From: an uncultured Sphingomonadaceae bacterium
GTDB taxonomy: Bacteria > Pseudomonadota > Alphaproteobacteria > Sphingomonadales > Sphingomonadaceae
Assembly: GCA_937995515.1 (NCBI GenBank)
Contig: CALKJZ010000006.1
Span: 1-57,457, forward strand
Direction: 5' to 3'
Length of the DNA: 57,457 bases
Shown: positions 8,943 through 18,977 of the stretch, piece by piece
Numbering within the stretch: the first letter of the stretch is position 1
Layout of the letters: every line of letters starts with the position of its first letter
The notes under the pieces: generated by a model
The model's input: only the letters and a program-made list of their open reading frames with translations
What the model was told of the DNA's origin: nothing
Database searches by the model: none
Translations under genes and position numbers: made by a program

Positions 8943-9556
8943 GCGGCAGCCCGATGCCTTCCGCCGGGGGGTTCTCCGGCTTCCGCTGGACAGAGGCAAA
9001 CGCTCTCAGGGCCGCAGAGATCATCGGCCGCTACCCGCCCGGCCGGCAGCAGTCGGCGATCATGCCGCTGCTGTGGCTTGCGCAATATCAGATGCTGGAA
9101 CAGACGGGGTCGGCATGGCTGCCGCTGCCCGTTATCGAATATGTGGCCGACCAGCTGCAGATGCCGCGCATGCGCGCACTCGAGGTTGCCACCTTCTACA
9201 CCATGTACAATCTGAAGCCTGTCGGCCGGTTCCACGTGCAGGTTTGCGGCACCACGCCCTGTATGCTGCGTGGGGCTGAGGACATCATGGCGGCCTGCCG
9301 GGCATTCGGGCTGAAAACGGGCGAGGTGACCCACAACGGGCTCTTCACCCTTTCCGAAGTCGAGTGCCTGGGCGCCTGCGTGAACGCGCCCATGGTGCAG
9401 GTGAACGACGATTTCTACGAGGACCTGACACCCGAGACGATGACGGCGATCCTCGAAGCGTTCGCGCGCGGCGAAACGCCGAGGCCCGGGCCGCAGGTGG
9501 GCCGGCAGTTTTCCGCGCCGCTGGGCGGCCCAACGACCCTGAGGGAGCTGGCCTGA
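8939..9556 (+). CDS. nuoE: NADH-quinone oxidoreductase subunit E
   Basis: NuoE is the 24-kDa-type thioredoxin-like subunit with the off-path 2Fe-2S cluster N1a. The ligands are seen as VCGTTPCML (Cys-x4-Cys) and [11 protein letters not shown] (Cys-x3-Cys). The 205-residue protein starts at GTG 8939, overlapping the nuoD stop (GTGA). The final 30 residues are proline/arginine-rich and variable. It works with NuoF and NuoG in the NADH-oxidising module. Confidence 0.97.
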   Translation: MSGSPMPSAGGFSGFRWTEANALRAAEIIGRYPPGRQQSAIMPLLWLAQYQMLEQTGSAWLPLPVIEYVADQLQMPRMRALEVATFYTMYNLKPVGRFHVQVCGTTPCMLRGAEDIMAACRAFGLKTGEVTHNGLFTLSEVECLGACVNAPMVQVNDDFYEDLTPETMTAILEAFARGETPRPGPQVGRQFSAPLGGPTTLRELA

Positions 9557-10875
9557 TGCTGGCGGATTCCGACCGGATCTTCACCAACCTCTACGGGGAG
9601 CGGGACTGGGGAATCGAGGGCGCGATGGCGCGCGGCGACTGGCGCGATACCGCCGACCTGCTCGCGCTCGGCCCCGACCGGCTGATTGACATCGTCAAGG
9701 CCTCGGGCCTTCGTGGCCGTGGCGGGGCCGGTTTCCCGACGGGTGTCAAATGGGGCTTCATGCCGAAGGAGCCGCGCCCGGACCGGCCGTCCTACCTTGT
9801 CATCAATGCCGACGAATCCGAGCCCGGCACCTGCAAGGACCGGGAGATCATCCGCCACGATCCGCACAAGCTCCTCGAGGGCGCGCTGCTGGCCGGCTAT
9901 GCGATGCGCGCGCGCGCCTGCTACATCTACATCCGCGGCGAGTTCGTGCGCGAGGCCGAGCGGCTGGAGGCGGCGGTCCGGCAGGCCTATGACCGTGGCT
10001 TCCTCGGTGCCAAGGCGTGCGGCACCGGCTATGCCTATGACGTCTTCGTCCACCGCGGTGCGGGCGCCTACATCTGCGGCGAGGAGACCGCGCTCATCGA
10101 AAGCCTCGAGGGCAAGAAGGGCCAGCCGCGCCTGAAGCCGCCGTTTCCGGCCGGGGTTGGTCTCTATGGCTGCCCGACCACCGTCAACAATGTGGAATCG
10201 ATTGCTGTCATCCCCACCATCGTGCGGCGCGGGGCGGAATGGTTTGCCGGCATCGGCCGGCCCAACAACACCGGGACCAAGCTCTTCTGCATTTCCGGCC
10301 ATGTGGAGCGGCCCTGCACCGTCGAGGAAGCGATGGGCATTTCGTTCCGCGAGCTTGTCGAGACCCATTGCGGTGGCATCCGCGGCGGGTGGGACAATCT
10401 TCTCGCTGTGATCCCGGGCGGTTCGTCGGTGCCGCTTGTGCCGGCGCACGAGATCATCGATGCGCCGATGGACTTTGACGGCCTTCGCGAGCTGAAGTCG
10501 GGTCTTGGCACGGCAGCGGTGATCGTGATGGACAGGTCCACCGACATCGTGAAGGCGATCGCGCGCATCTCCTATTTCTACAAGCACGAGAGCTGCGGCC
10601 AGTGCACGCCCTGCCGCGAGGGAACGGGCTGGATGTGGCGGGTGATGAACCGGCTGGTGACAGGCGATGCCGAGCCGCACGAGATCGATCTGCTCCTCGA
10701 TGTGGCCGGGCAGGTGGAGGGGCACACCATCTGCGCGCTCGGCGATGCCGCCGCCTGGCCGATCCAGGGCCTCATCCGCCACTTCCGGCCCGAGATCGAG
10801 GCGCGGATTGCAAGGCGCCGCGGGTTTGTCCAGGTGCCGGACACGGTGCCGCCGCTCGCGGCAGCCGCGGAGTAG
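9556..10875 (+). CDS. nuoF: NADH-quinone oxidoreductase subunit F
   Basis: NuoF binds NADH, FMN and the 4Fe-4S cluster N3, so electrons enter complex I here. The 439-residue protein has the NADH-binding [13 protein letters not shown], the FMN loop NADESEPGT, and the cluster ligands in [11 protein letters not shown] plus the distal Cys in [12 protein letters not shown] 9556 is chosen because it overlaps the nuoE stop (TGATG). The frame is open further upstream inside nuoE but without homology. Confidence 0.97.
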   Translation: MLADSDRIFTNLYGERDWGIEGAMARGDWRDTADLLALGPDRLIDIVKASGLRGRGGAGFPTGVKWGFMPKEPRPDRPSYLVINADESEPGTCKDREIIRHDPHKLLEGALLAGYAMRARACYIYIRGEFVREAERLEAAVRQAYDRGFLGAKACGTGYAYDVFVHRGAGAYICGEETALIESLEGKKGQPRLKPPFPAGVGLYGCPTTVNNVESIAVIPTIVRRGAEWFAGIGRPNNTGTKLFCISGHVERPCTVEEAMGISFRELVETHCGGIRGGWDNLLAVIPGGSSVPLVPAHEIIDAPMDFDGLRELKSGLGTAAVIVMDRSTDIVKAIARISYFYKHESCGQCTPCREGTGWMWRVMNRLVTGDAEPHEIDLLLDVAGQVEGHTICALGDAAAWPIQGLIRHFRPEIEARIARRRGFVQVPDTVPPLAAAAE

Positions 10876-10879
10876 GCCG

Positions 10880-12901
10880 ATGCCCAAGCTCATTGTCGAT
10901 GGCCGCGAAGTGGAGGTGCCGGCTGGCGCCACCGTCATGCAGGCCTGCGAGATGGCCGGGCGCGAGATCCCGCGCTTCTGCTACCACGAGCGGCTCTCGA
11001 TTGCGGGCAACTGCCGCATGTGTCTGGTGGAGATCGAGAAGTCGCCCAAGCCCGTGGCGTCCTGTGCAATGCCGGCGGCCGATGGCATGGTTGTCCACAC
11101 CATGAGCGAGAAGACCCGCCGGGCCCGCGAGGGCGTGATGGAGTTCCTGCTCATCAACCATCCACTCGACTGCCCGATCTGCGACCAGGGTGGCGAGTGC
11201 GACCTGCAGGACCAGGCTCTGGCCTATGGGCGGGGCACCTCGCGCTTCGAGGAGAACAAGCGCGCGGTCGCCGAGAAATATATGGGCCCGCTTATCAAGA
11301 CCGTGATGACGCGCTGCATCCACTGCACGCGCTGCGTGCGCTTTGCCGAGGAGGTGGCAGGCGTCGAGGAGATCGGCGCGCTCTTCCGCGGCGAGAACAT
11401 GCAGATCACCTCCTACCTCGAGCGCGCGGTAGCGTCGGAAATCTCGGGCAATGTGATCGACCTGTGCCCGGTGGGCGCGCTCACCGCCAAGCCCTATGCG
11501 TTCGAGGCCCGCCCGTGGGAGCTGCGCCGCACCGACGGCATCGACGTGATGGACGCGGTCGGGTCGAACATCGTGGTCGGCCATCGCTCGGGCGCGGTGA
11601 TGCGGATTTCGCCGCGCCTCAACGACGATGTGAACGAGGAGTGGCTGGCGGACCGCTCGCGCTTTGCAGCCGATGGCCTTCGTGAGCGCCGCCTCGACCG
11701 GCCCTGGGTGCGGGTGGCGGGCCGGCTGCAGCCTGCCAGCTGGGCCGAGGCCTTTGCAGCGATTGCGCGCGCGGTTGCCGGGGTCGGCAAAGACCGCATC
11801 GCAGCGCTTGCCGGGCCGCTCGCAGCGGTCGAGGAGATGGTGGCGCTCAAGGACCTGATGACGGGCCTCGGCTCCGGCCGGCTGGAATGCCGGCTCGATG
11901 GGTCGGCGGTTGCGGCCCCGCGCGCCCACTATCTCTTCAACACGACGCTTGCCGGGCTCGAGACGGCCGACCTCATCCTCCTTGTTGGCACCAACCCGCG
12001 CTTCGATGCGCCGCTTGTCAACACCCGCATCCGCAAGGCGGTGCGCGGCGGTCGTGCGCGGCTGTTCAACATCGGCCCGGCGGCCGACCTCACGGTGCCC
12101 GTGACCGAGCTCGGCGACGATCTTGGCCTTCTTGCCGATCTCCCCGCAGCGCTTGCAGGCGCGCTCGGGGCGGCCGCGCGCCCGGCCATGCTTGTTGGCA
12201 GCCGCAACGCCACGGCGCCGGTGCTCGAGGCCGCGCACGCCGTGGCCGACCGCTTCGGACTGGTGCGGGACGGGTGGAACGGCTTCAACATCCTCCATGA
12301 TGCCGCAAGCCGGGTGGGGGCGCTCGACATCGGCTTCGTGCACGGGGGGCATCTCGCCGGCCTTTTCGCCGATCCGCCGGCAGTCCTGTTCCTGCTCGGG
12401 GTGGACGATCTCGACCTTGCGCCGCTTGCGCCCGCCTTCAGGATCTATCTTGGCACCCATGGCGATGCCGGTGCGCGGGCTGCGGACGTGATCCTGCCGG
12501 CTGCGGCCTACACCGAAAAGCCGGGCACCTGGGTGAACATGGAGGGCCGCGTGCAGCGGGCGCTGCGCGCGGTCTTTCCGCCCGGCGACGCGCGGGAGGA
12601 CTGGACGATCCTGCGCGCGCTTGCCGATGTGCTGGGAATCCGCCTGCCATACGACACCCTGGACGAGCTGCGCCGCCGCATCGCCTCGGAATGGCCGCAC
12701 CTCGGCCGCGACGGGCTGGAGCCGGCCGAGTGGGCGCCGTTTCAAGGGGAGGGCGCCGGCCCGCCCGCGGGGCCAGCAAGGCGGCCGGCCACCAGCCACT
12801 ATCTTGTCAATCCGATCTGCCGGGCGAGCCCGACCATGCACGCCTGCGTGCGCGAGATCGAGGAAGGCGCAGGGCCCGCGCTCCTGGAGGCGGCGGAATG
12901 A
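10880..12901 (+). CDS. nuoG: NADH-quinone oxidoreductase subunit G
   Basis: This is the 75-kDa-type subunit, 673 residues, close to the length of the Paracoccus homologue. Iron-sulfur ligands are ordered as usual: N-terminal 2Fe-2S ([17 protein letters not shown]), the His/Cys 4Fe-4S N5 region ending [12 protein letters not shown], then CIHCTRC with the later LCPVGAL for N4. The rest is a degenerate molybdopterin-oxidoreductase domain, which is a structural remnant in this family. The ATG follows the nuoF stop by four bases with no ribosome site of its own apparent. The C-terminus overlaps nuoH by four bases. Confidence 0.97.
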   Translation: MPKLIVDGREVEVPAGATVMQACEMAGREIPRFCYHERLSIAGNCRMCLVEIEKSPKPVASCAMPAADGMVVHTMSEKTRRAREGVMEFLLINHPLDCPICDQGGECDLQDQALAYGRGTSRFEENKRAVAEKYMGPLIKTVMTRCIHCTRCVRFAEEVAGVEEIGALFRGENMQITSYLERAVASEISGNVIDLCPVGALTAKPYAFEARPWELRRTDGIDVMDAVGSNIVVGHRSGAVMRISPRLNDDVNEEWLADRSRFAADGLRERRLDRPWVRVAGRLQPASWAEAFAAIARAVAGVGKDRIAALAGPLAAVEEMVALKDLMTGLGSGRLECRLDGSAVAAPRAHYLFNTTLAGLETADLILLVGTNPRFDAPLVNTRIRKAVRGGRARLFNIGPAADLTVPVTELGDDLGLLADLPAALAGALGAAARPAMLVGSRNATAPVLEAAHAVADRFGLVRDGWNGFNILHDAASRVGALDIGFVHGGHLAGLFADPPAVLFLLGVDDLDLAPLAPAFRIYLGTHGDAGARAADVILPAAAYTEKPGTWVNMEGRVQRALRAVFPPGDAREDWTILRALADVLGIRLPYDTLDELRRRIASEWPHLGRDGLEPAEWAPFQGEGAGPPAGPARRPATSHYLVNPICRASPTMHACVREIEEGAGPALLEAAE

Positions 12902-13953
12902 TCGGCTGGTTTCAGTCGGTCCTCGGCGAGGGTCCCGGCTGGTTTGTCGGCAACCTGTTCTTCATCCTCGCGATCTCGCTCATCGTCATGTTCCTGATGG
13001 CGATGTCCACCTGGGTGGACCGCAAGGTCTGGGCGGTGATGCAGCTGCGCAAGGGGCCCAATGTGGTTGGCCCGTTCGGCCTGCTCCAGCCGTTCGCCGA
13101 CGGCATCAAGCTGTTCATGAAGGAGACGATCCTTCCCTCGAATGCCAACCGCGGGGTGTTCCTGATTGCGCCGATGATCACCTTCATCCTCGCGCTGGCC
13201 GCCTGGGCGGTGATCCCGTTCGGCGACGGGGTGGTGCTCGCCGACATCGACGTGGGCCTCCTCTACCTGTTCGCCGTCTCCTCGCTCGGCGTCTACGGCA
13301 TCATCATGTCGGGTTGGGCCTCGAACTCGAAATATCCGTTTCTGGGCGGGCTTCGCTCGGCTGCGCAGATGGTCTCCTACGAGGTGTCGATCGGCCTCAT
13401 CATCGTCTGCGTGGTGCTTTACGCCTCGAGCTTCAACCTTTCGGCCATCGTGCTTTCGCAGCAGGGCAACATCCTTGGCCTGTTCAACGGCCACATCTTC
13501 AACCCGCTGCTTGTGCCGATTGCCGTCATGTTCTTCATCTCGGCTCTTGCGGAGACCAACCGTCCGCCGTTCGACCTGCCGGAGGCCGAGGCGGAGCTGG
13601 TGGCGGGATATCAGGTCGAATATTCGTCGATGAGCTTCGCGCTTTTCTTCCTCGGCGAATATATGAACATCATCCTCATGTGCGCGCTGTTTGCGCTGCT
13701 GTTTCTCGGCGGCTGGCTTCCGCCGGTCGAATGGGCGCCGCTCTACCTCTTCCCGGGCTTCCTGTGGTTCTTCCTCAAGGTCGTCCTCATGTTCTTCGTC
13801 TTTGCCTGGGTGAAGGCGGCGGTGCCGCGCTATCGCTACGACCAGCTGATGCGCCTTGGCTGGAAGGTGTTCCTGCCCATCTCGCTCCTGTGGGTGGTGC
13901 TGATCTCCGGCTGGCTGGTGTTCACGGGCCATTTCTCGGGAGGTGCGTCATGA
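12898..13953 (+). CDS. nuoH: NADH-quinone oxidoreductase subunit H
   Basis: NuoH is the 8-helix membrane subunit that joins the quinone cavity to the proton-pumping arm. The 351-residue protein contains [17 protein letters not shown] after the first helix, the conserved GWASNSKY loop, and the acidic loop [19 protein letters not shown] that lines the quinone tunnel. It starts in an ATGA overlap with nuoG and ends in one with nuoI. Confidence 0.97.
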   Translation: MIGWFQSVLGEGPGWFVGNLFFILAISLIVMFLMAMSTWVDRKVWAVMQLRKGPNVVGPFGLLQPFADGIKLFMKETILPSNANRGVFLIAPMITFILALAAWAVIPFGDGVVLADIDVGLLYLFAVSSLGVYGIIMSGWASNSKYPFLGGLRSAAQMVSYEVSIGLIIVCVVLYASSFNLSAIVLSQQGNILGLFNGHIFNPLLVPIAVMFFISALAETNRPPFDLPEAEAELVAGYQVEYSSMSFALFFLGEYMNIILMCALFALLFLGGWLPPVEWAPLYLFPGFLWFFLKVVLMFFVFAWVKAAVPRYRYDQLMRLGWKVFLPISLLWVVLISGWLVFTGHFSGGAS

Positions 13954-14432
13954 GCGGAGGCTTTGCGAAATCGCTTCTCCTCATGGAGTTCTGGCGCGGG
14001 CTTGGCCTCACCTTCTCCTACATGTTCCGGAAGAAGGCGACGGTGAACTTCCCGCACGAGAAGGGTCCGCTCTCTCCGCGCTTCCGCGGCGAGCATGCGC
14101 TGCGCCGCTATCCCAATGGCGAGGAGCGCTGCATCGCGTGCAAGCTGTGCGAGGCGGTCTGCCCGGCGCAGGCGATTACCATCGAGGCCGAGCCCCGGCC
14201 GGACGGCTCGCGGCGCACCACGCGCTACGACATCGACATGACCAAGTGCATCTACTGCGGCCTCTGCCAGGAGGCCTGCCCCGTGGATGCGATCGTCGAG
14301 GGGCCGAACTTCGAGTTCGCGGCCGAAACCCGCGAGGAGCTTCTCTACGACAAGGAAAAGCTGCTCCTCAACGGCGAGCGGTGGGAGCGGGCCATCGCGG
14401 CAAACCTTGCAGCCGACGCGCCCTACCGGTAA
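13950..14432 (+). CDS. nuoI: NADH-quinone oxidoreductase subunit I
   Basis: NuoI is the ferredoxin-like subunit with clusters N6a and N6b, which pass electrons on to N2 in NuoB. The 160-residue protein has two Cys-x2-Cys-x2-Cys-x3-Cys-Pro motifs: [12 protein letters not shown] and [12 protein letters not shown]. The start codon overlaps the nuoH stop. A 45-base gap follows before nuoJ, the largest inside the operon. Confidence 0.97.
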   Translation: MSGGFAKSLLLMEFWRGLGLTFSYMFRKKATVNFPHEKGPLSPRFRGEHALRRYPNGEERCIACKLCEAVCPAQAITIEAEPRPDGSRRTTRYDIDMTKCIYCGLCQEACPVDAIVEGPNFEFAAETREELLYDKEKLLLNGERWERAIAANLAADAPYR

Positions 14433-14477
14433 GCCCACGGCACTTTTTGCACCGCAGCAGGGAATCGCTCTCGCCCC

Positions 14478-15110
14478 GTGGTTCAGGCCCTGGTCTTCTG
14501 GTTGCTCGCCTCCGTGGTGGTGGCCTCGGCCGTCATGGTGATCGTGGCGCGAAACCCGGTGCACTCCGTGCTCTGGCTGATCCTTGCCTTCTTCAATGCC
14601 GCAGGCCTCATGATCTCCATGGGGGCGGAGTTCCTCGGCATGATCCTCGTTATCGTCTATGTCGGCGCGGTCGCCGTTCTCTTCCTGTTCGTGGTGATGA
14701 TGCTCGACATCGATTTCGAGAAGCTGCGTGGCGGGTTCGTCCGCAACCTGCCGCTTGCGCTTCTCGTCGGGCTGGTGATCGCAGCCGAGCTCGTGCTGGT
14801 GGCAACCGCATGGCAGATGGGGCCGCTTGCGCCCGCAGCGCTTGCCGCGCCCGTGGCCGCAGCGCCTTCCCTCACCAACACCCAGGCGATCGGGACGATC
14901 CTCTACACCGACTATCTCTATGCCTTCCAGGCGGCCGGGCTCATCCTCTTGGTGGCCATGATCGGGGCGATCGTGCTGACCCACCGCACCCGGGCGGGGG
15001 TGAAGCGCCAATCGGTCCGCGCGCAGCAGGACCGCACGCCGGAAAGCGCGGTCTCGCTTGCAAGGCCGCCCGTCGGCGCGGGAGTGGACACCGAGGAGGG
15101 CGTGCGCTGA
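14478..15110 (+). CDS. nuoJ: NADH-quinone oxidoreductase subunit J
   Basis: The 210-residue membrane subunit has five predicted helices. The third, with the [14 protein letters not shown] pattern, contains the pi-bulge region of this subunit. It includes [12 protein letters not shown] after the first helix, as in the family. The start is GTG at 14478. The C-terminal 35 residues are hydrophilic and not conserved. The stop overlaps the nuoK start by one base. Confidence 0.95.
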   Translation: MVQALVFWLLASVVVASAVMVIVARNPVHSVLWLILAFFNAAGLMISMGAEFLGMILVIVYVGAVAVLFLFVVMMLDIDFEKLRGGFVRNLPLALLVGLVIAAELVLVATAWQMGPLAPAALAAPVAAAPSLTNTQAIGTILYTDYLYAFQAAGLILLVAMIGAIVLTHRTRAGVKRQSVRAQQDRTPESAVSLARPPVGAGVDTEEGVR

Positions 15111-15421
15111 TGGCCGCAATCGGTCTTGGCCATTATCTGGCCGTCTCGGCGATCCTGTTCACGCTCGGCGTGCTCGGCATCTTCATCAACCGCCGCAACA
15201 TCATCGTGATCCTCATGTCGATCGAGCTGATGCTGTTGGCCGTCAACCTCAACTTCGTGGCCTTCTCCGTCGCGCTCGGAGACATGGTCGGGCAGGTGTT
15301 TGCCATGCTCGTGCTCACGGTTGCCGCCGGGGAGGCGGCGATTGGCCTTGCCATTCTCGTCATCTACTTCCGCAACCGGGGCTCGATTGCGGTGGAAGAT
15401 GCCAGCATGATGCGCGGCTGA
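15110..15421 (+). CDS. nuoK: NADH-quinone oxidoreductase subunit K
   Basis: This is a 103-residue, three-helix subunit related to MrpC. The buried glutamates needed for proton transfer are present in the second and third helices ([13 protein letters not shown] and [13 protein letters not shown]). Its length is within a few residues of most NuoK proteins. It overlaps both neighbours by one base. Confidence 0.96.
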   Translation: MAAIGLGHYLAVSAILFTLGVLGIFINRRNIIVILMSIELMLLAVNLNFVAFSVALGDMVGQVFAMLVLTVAAGEAAIGLAILVIYFRNRGSIAVEDASMMRG

Positions 15422-17451
15422 TGCTGGCAGGCCTCGTCTTCCTGCCGCTTGTTGCCTTCCTTGTCGCAGGGCTTGGCAACCGCGCCATCGGCAACCTCGC
15501 AGCCAAGTCGGTGACGACGGGGGCGGTCTTCGTCTCGGCTGCCCTGTCCTGGTGGTTGTTCTTGCGGCTCATGTCGGGCGCGGTGTCAGCCGAGGACCAG
15601 CTGCTGTTCGAATGGTTCCGCTCGGGCGACATGGCTGTCAGCTGGGCGCTCAAGTTCGACATGCTGACGGCAGTGATGCTGGTTGTCGTTACCTCCGTCT
15701 CGGCGCTCGTCCACCTCTATTCCTGGGGCTACATGGAGGAAGATTCCGACCAGCCCCGCTTCTTCGCCTATCTGTCGCTCTTCACCTTCGCCATGCTGAT
15801 GCTGGTGACAGCCGACAATCTGGTGCAGATGTTCTTCGGCTGGGAGGGCGTCGGGCTCGCCTCCTATCTCCTTATCGGCTTCTGGTACAGGAAGCCGTCA
15901 GCCTACCGGGCGGCCATCAAGGCGTTCCTCGTCAACCGGGTCGGCGATTTCGGCTACATGCTCGGCATTTTCGGCCTGTTCCTCGTGTTCGGCACCATCG
16001 GGATCGACGAGATCCTCGCCCGCGTGGGCGCGTTCGAGGGCGCGACGTTCCGCTTCCTCGCGTGGGACGTGGACGTGATCACCACGCTTGCCCTCCTCCT
16101 GTTCGTGGGCGCCATGGGGAAATCCGCCCAGCTCCCGCTCCACACCTGGCTTCCCGATGCGATGGAGGGCCCGACGCCGGTTTCGGCCCTCATCCACGCG
16201 GCCACCATGGTAACGGCGGGCGTGTTCCTTGTCTGCCGGATGTCGCCCCTCTTCGAGGCGTCCGCCACAGCGCTGGCCGTGGTCACGGTGGTGGGTGCCG
16301 CAACGGCGCTGTTCGCGGCCACGGTTGCGCCCACCCAGTTCGACATCAAGCGGGTGATCGCCTATTCGACCTGCTCGCAGCTTGGCTACATGTTCTTTGC
16401 AGCCGGCGTTGGCGCCTATGGCGCGGCCATGTTCCACCTGTTCACCCACGCCTTCTTCAAGGCGCTCCTGTTCCTGGGTGCCGGCTCGGTCATCCATGCC
16501 ATGCACCACGAGCAGGACATGCGCTTCTATGGCGGGTTGCGGCGCCATATTCCGCTTACCTTCTGGACCATGATGATCGGCACCATTGCGATCACCGGCG
16601 TGTGGTATACTGCCGGCTATTTCTCCAAGGATGCGATCCTGTTCTCTGCCTGGAACGCTGGGACACCGGTTGCGCGCCTCGCCTTCTGGGTGGGCATTGG
16701 TGTTGCGCTTCTCACCTCCTTCTATTCGTGGCGGCTGATGTTTCTCACCTTCTTCGGCGCCCCGCGCTGGGCGGGAAGCGGGCACATCGCCCACGCTGCC
16801 GGCCATGCCGGCCATGACGTCTTTGCCGACCATGGCAGCGCCCAAGACCACGCCGAGGACCAAGGCGGCCGCGGCGCCCTCGCCGATCCGACCGCGGGCC
16901 ATCGCCCGCACGAAAGCCCGTGGGTGATGCTGGTGCCGCTCCTTCTCCTTTCTGCGGGGGCGCTTGTTGCCGGATTCCTGTTCGAGCACCAGTTCGTGGG
17001 CGGCGTCGAGGCCTTCTGGGGTGGCGCGATCGTCCATGATGCCGCCTTCTTCGCCCGGCTGCACGAGGTGCCCGGCTGGGTGCACTGGGCGCCGGCCGGG
17101 GTGATGCTGGCAGGGCTGGGCCTTGCCTTCCTTCTCTATGTCCGCCGCACAGGGCTGCCGGCAAAGATCGTGGCGGCCGCGCCGGCGCTGCATGGCTTCC
17201 TTGCCCGCAAATGGTATTTCGACGAACTCTACGACGCGCTGTTCGTCCGCCCCGCCATGCGGCTTGGCGCGCTCTTCAGCCGCGCCGACAAGGGCGCCAT
17301 CGATGCGGTGGGTGCCGATGGCCTGAGCGAGGTGGTCGCCGGCGGCGCAACCCTCGCGAAGCGGTTCCAGACAGGCTATCTGACCTCGTACGCGCTGGTG
17401 ATGCTGGTGGGGCTCGCAGCCTTTCTTGCCTGGTTCACGCTGGGCGGCTGA
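15421..17451 (+). CDS. nuoL: NADH-quinone oxidoreductase subunit L
   Basis: NuoL is the distal antiporter-like subunit with the long lateral helix. The 676-residue protein shows the family core: FGWEGVGLASYLLIGFW with the channel Glu, GAMGKSAQLPLHTWLPDAMEGPTPVSALIHAATMV in pieces with the key Lys, and FKALLFLGAGSVIH. After GAPRWAG there is an inserted hydrophilic stretch (about residues 455-500) very rich in His and Asp, then a helix resuming at ESPWVMLVPL. The insertion is discussed in the findings. The start overlaps the nuoK stop (TGATG). Confidence 0.97.
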   Translation: MLAGLVFLPLVAFLVAGLGNRAIGNLAAKSVTTGAVFVSAALSWWLFLRLMSGAVSAEDQLLFEWFRSGDMAVSWALKFDMLTAVMLVVVTSVSALVHLYSWGYMEEDSDQPRFFAYLSLFTFAMLMLVTADNLVQMFFGWEGVGLASYLLIGFWYRKPSAYRAAIKAFLVNRVGDFGYMLGIFGLFLVFGTIGIDEILARVGAFEGATFRFLAWDVDVITTLALLLFVGAMGKSAQLPLHTWLPDAMEGPTPVSALIHAATMVTAGVFLVCRMSPLFEASATALAVVTVVGAATALFAATVAPTQFDIKRVIAYSTCSQLGYMFFAAGVGAYGAAMFHLFTHAFFKALLFLGAGSVIHAMHHEQDMRFYGGLRRHIPLTFWTMMIGTIAITGVWYTAGYFSKDAILFSAWNAGTPVARLAFWVGIGVALLTSFYSWRLMFLTFFGAPRWAGSGHIAHAAGHAGHDVFADHGSAQDHAEDQGGRGALADPTAGHRPHESPWVMLVPLLLLSAGALVAGFLFEHQFVGGVEAFWGGAIVHDAAFFARLHEVPGWVHWAPAGVMLAGLGLAFLLYVRRTGLPAKIVAAAPALHGFLARKWYFDELYDALFVRPAMRLGALFSRADKGAIDAVGADGLSEVVAGGATLAKRFQTGYLTSYALVMLVGLAAFLAWFTLGG

Positions 17452-18977
17452 TGCTTTCGGCCATGATCCTCTTCCCGCTGGCAGCCGCCCTCGTGCTGCT
17501 GCTGCTGCCCGGAGACGAAGCGGCGCGGGCGGCGCGCGCGCGCGGGATCGCGCTCGTGGCCACGCTGCTGCTCTTCGGGGCCGGGCTCCTTCTCTGGTCG
17601 CGGTTCGACCCGTCGACGGCGGCCTTCCAGTTCACCGAGCGGGCAGAGATCTTCGGCGGCGTCTTCTCATGGCACCTCGGAATCGATGGGATCAGCCTCG
17701 TGCTGATCCTCCTGTCCGTCTTCCTGATGCCACTCTGCATCCTTGCCAGCTGGAAAAGCATCACGACCCGTGTGCCAGAATATATGGCGGCATTTCTCGC
17801 CATGGAATCGCTGATGCTGGGTGTGTTTTCAGCGCTCGATATCTTTCTCTTCTATATATTTTTCGAGGGCGGCCTGATCCCGATGTATCTTATCATCGGC
17901 ATATGGGGAGGTTCCCGCCGGATCTATGCGAGCTACAAGTTCTTCCTCTTCACCCTGCTTGGCTCGGTCCTGATGCTGATCGCCATGCTCTGGATGGCGC
18001 AGGATGCCGGCACAACCGACATCCCGGTGCTGATGGCGCATGATTTCCCGCCACAGGTGCAAACCTGGCTGTGGCTTGCCTTCTTCGCCAGCTTCGCCGT
18101 GAAGATGCCCATGTGGCCGGTGCACACCTGGCTTCCCGATGCGCATGTCGAGGCGCCGACCGCAGGCTCGATGATCCTTGCCGGCGTGCTGTTGAAGATG
18201 GGCGGCTATGGCTTCATCCGCTTTTCCCTGCCGATGTTCCCGCAGGCATCCGTCGAGCTCATGTGGCTGGTCTTCGCCCTGTCGGTCGTGGCGCTTGTCT
18301 ATACCTCGCTGGTTGCCCTGGCGCAGCAGGACATGAAGAAGCTGATCGCCTATTCGTCGGTCGCGCACATGGCGTTCGTGACCGCGGGCCTTTTCGCCTT
18401 CAATACCCAGGGCCTCGAAGGCGCCATGGTGGTGATGCTGAGCCACGGCATCGTCTCGGCCGCGCTCTTCTATTGCGTCGGCGTGGTCTACGACCGGATG
18501 CACACCCGCGAGATCGAACGCTATGGCGGGGTGGCGACGAACATGCCGCGCTACGCGGTCTTCTTCATGCTCTTCACCATGGCCTCGGTCGCGCTGCCGG
18601 GCACCTCCGGCTTCGTGGGCGAGTTCCTCACCCTTGCCGGCATGTTCCGCACCAGCACCTGGGTGGCCGCGCTGATGGCAACCGGCGTGATCCTCGGGGC
18701 GGCCTACATGCTCTGGCTCTATGCGCGCGTGGCCTTTGGCGACATCCGCAGCGACGAGGTGCGCGCCATGCCGGATGTGAGCCCGCGCGAGGTGGCCGTG
18801 CTTGCGCCCATGGCGCTCGTTGTCCTGTGGATGGGTGTCGCGCCCGGGGCGGTCATGGAGCCGCTGCGCGCACCTGTTGCAAGCCTTGTCGCGCGGCTGG
18901 AAGCAGCCGAACCGCCTGCCACGCCGGTTGCAAGGCGGATCCGCGAGGCGCTGCTGTCACGAGGGGATGCGGGATGA
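17451..18977 (+). CDS. nuoM: NADH-quinone oxidoreductase subunit M
   Basis: This is the second antiporter-like proton-pumping subunit, 508 residues with 14 expected helices. Visible landmarks are FFEGGLIPMYLIIGIWGG with the channel glutamate, the KMPMWPVHTWLPDAHVEAPTAGS stretch (read in pieces) with the key lysine, and GHETGLFT-like SHGIVSAALFY. It overlaps nuoL by one base and nuoN by four. Confidence 0.97.
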   Translation: MLSAMILFPLAAALVLLLLPGDEAARAARARGIALVATLLLFGAGLLLWSRFDPSTAAFQFTERAEIFGGVFSWHLGIDGISLVLILLSVFLMPLCILASWKSITTRVPEYMAAFLAMESLMLGVFSALDIFLFYIFFEGGLIPMYLIIGIWGGSRRIYASYKFFLFTLLGSVLMLIAMLWMAQDAGTTDIPVLMAHDFPPQVQTWLWLAFFASFAVKMPMWPVHTWLPDAHVEAPTAGSMILAGVLLKMGGYGFIRFSLPMFPQASVELMWLVFALSVVALVYTSLVALAQQDMKKLIAYSSVAHMAFVTAGLFAFNTQGLEGAMVVMLSHGIVSAALFYCVGVVYDRMHTREIERYGGVATNMPRYAVFFMLFTMASVALPGTSGFVGEFLTLAGMFRTSTWVAALMATGVILGAAYMLWLYARVAFGDIRSDEVRAMPDVSPREVAVLAPMALVVLWMGVAPGAVMEPLRAPVASLVARLEAAEPPATPVARRIREALLSRGDAG

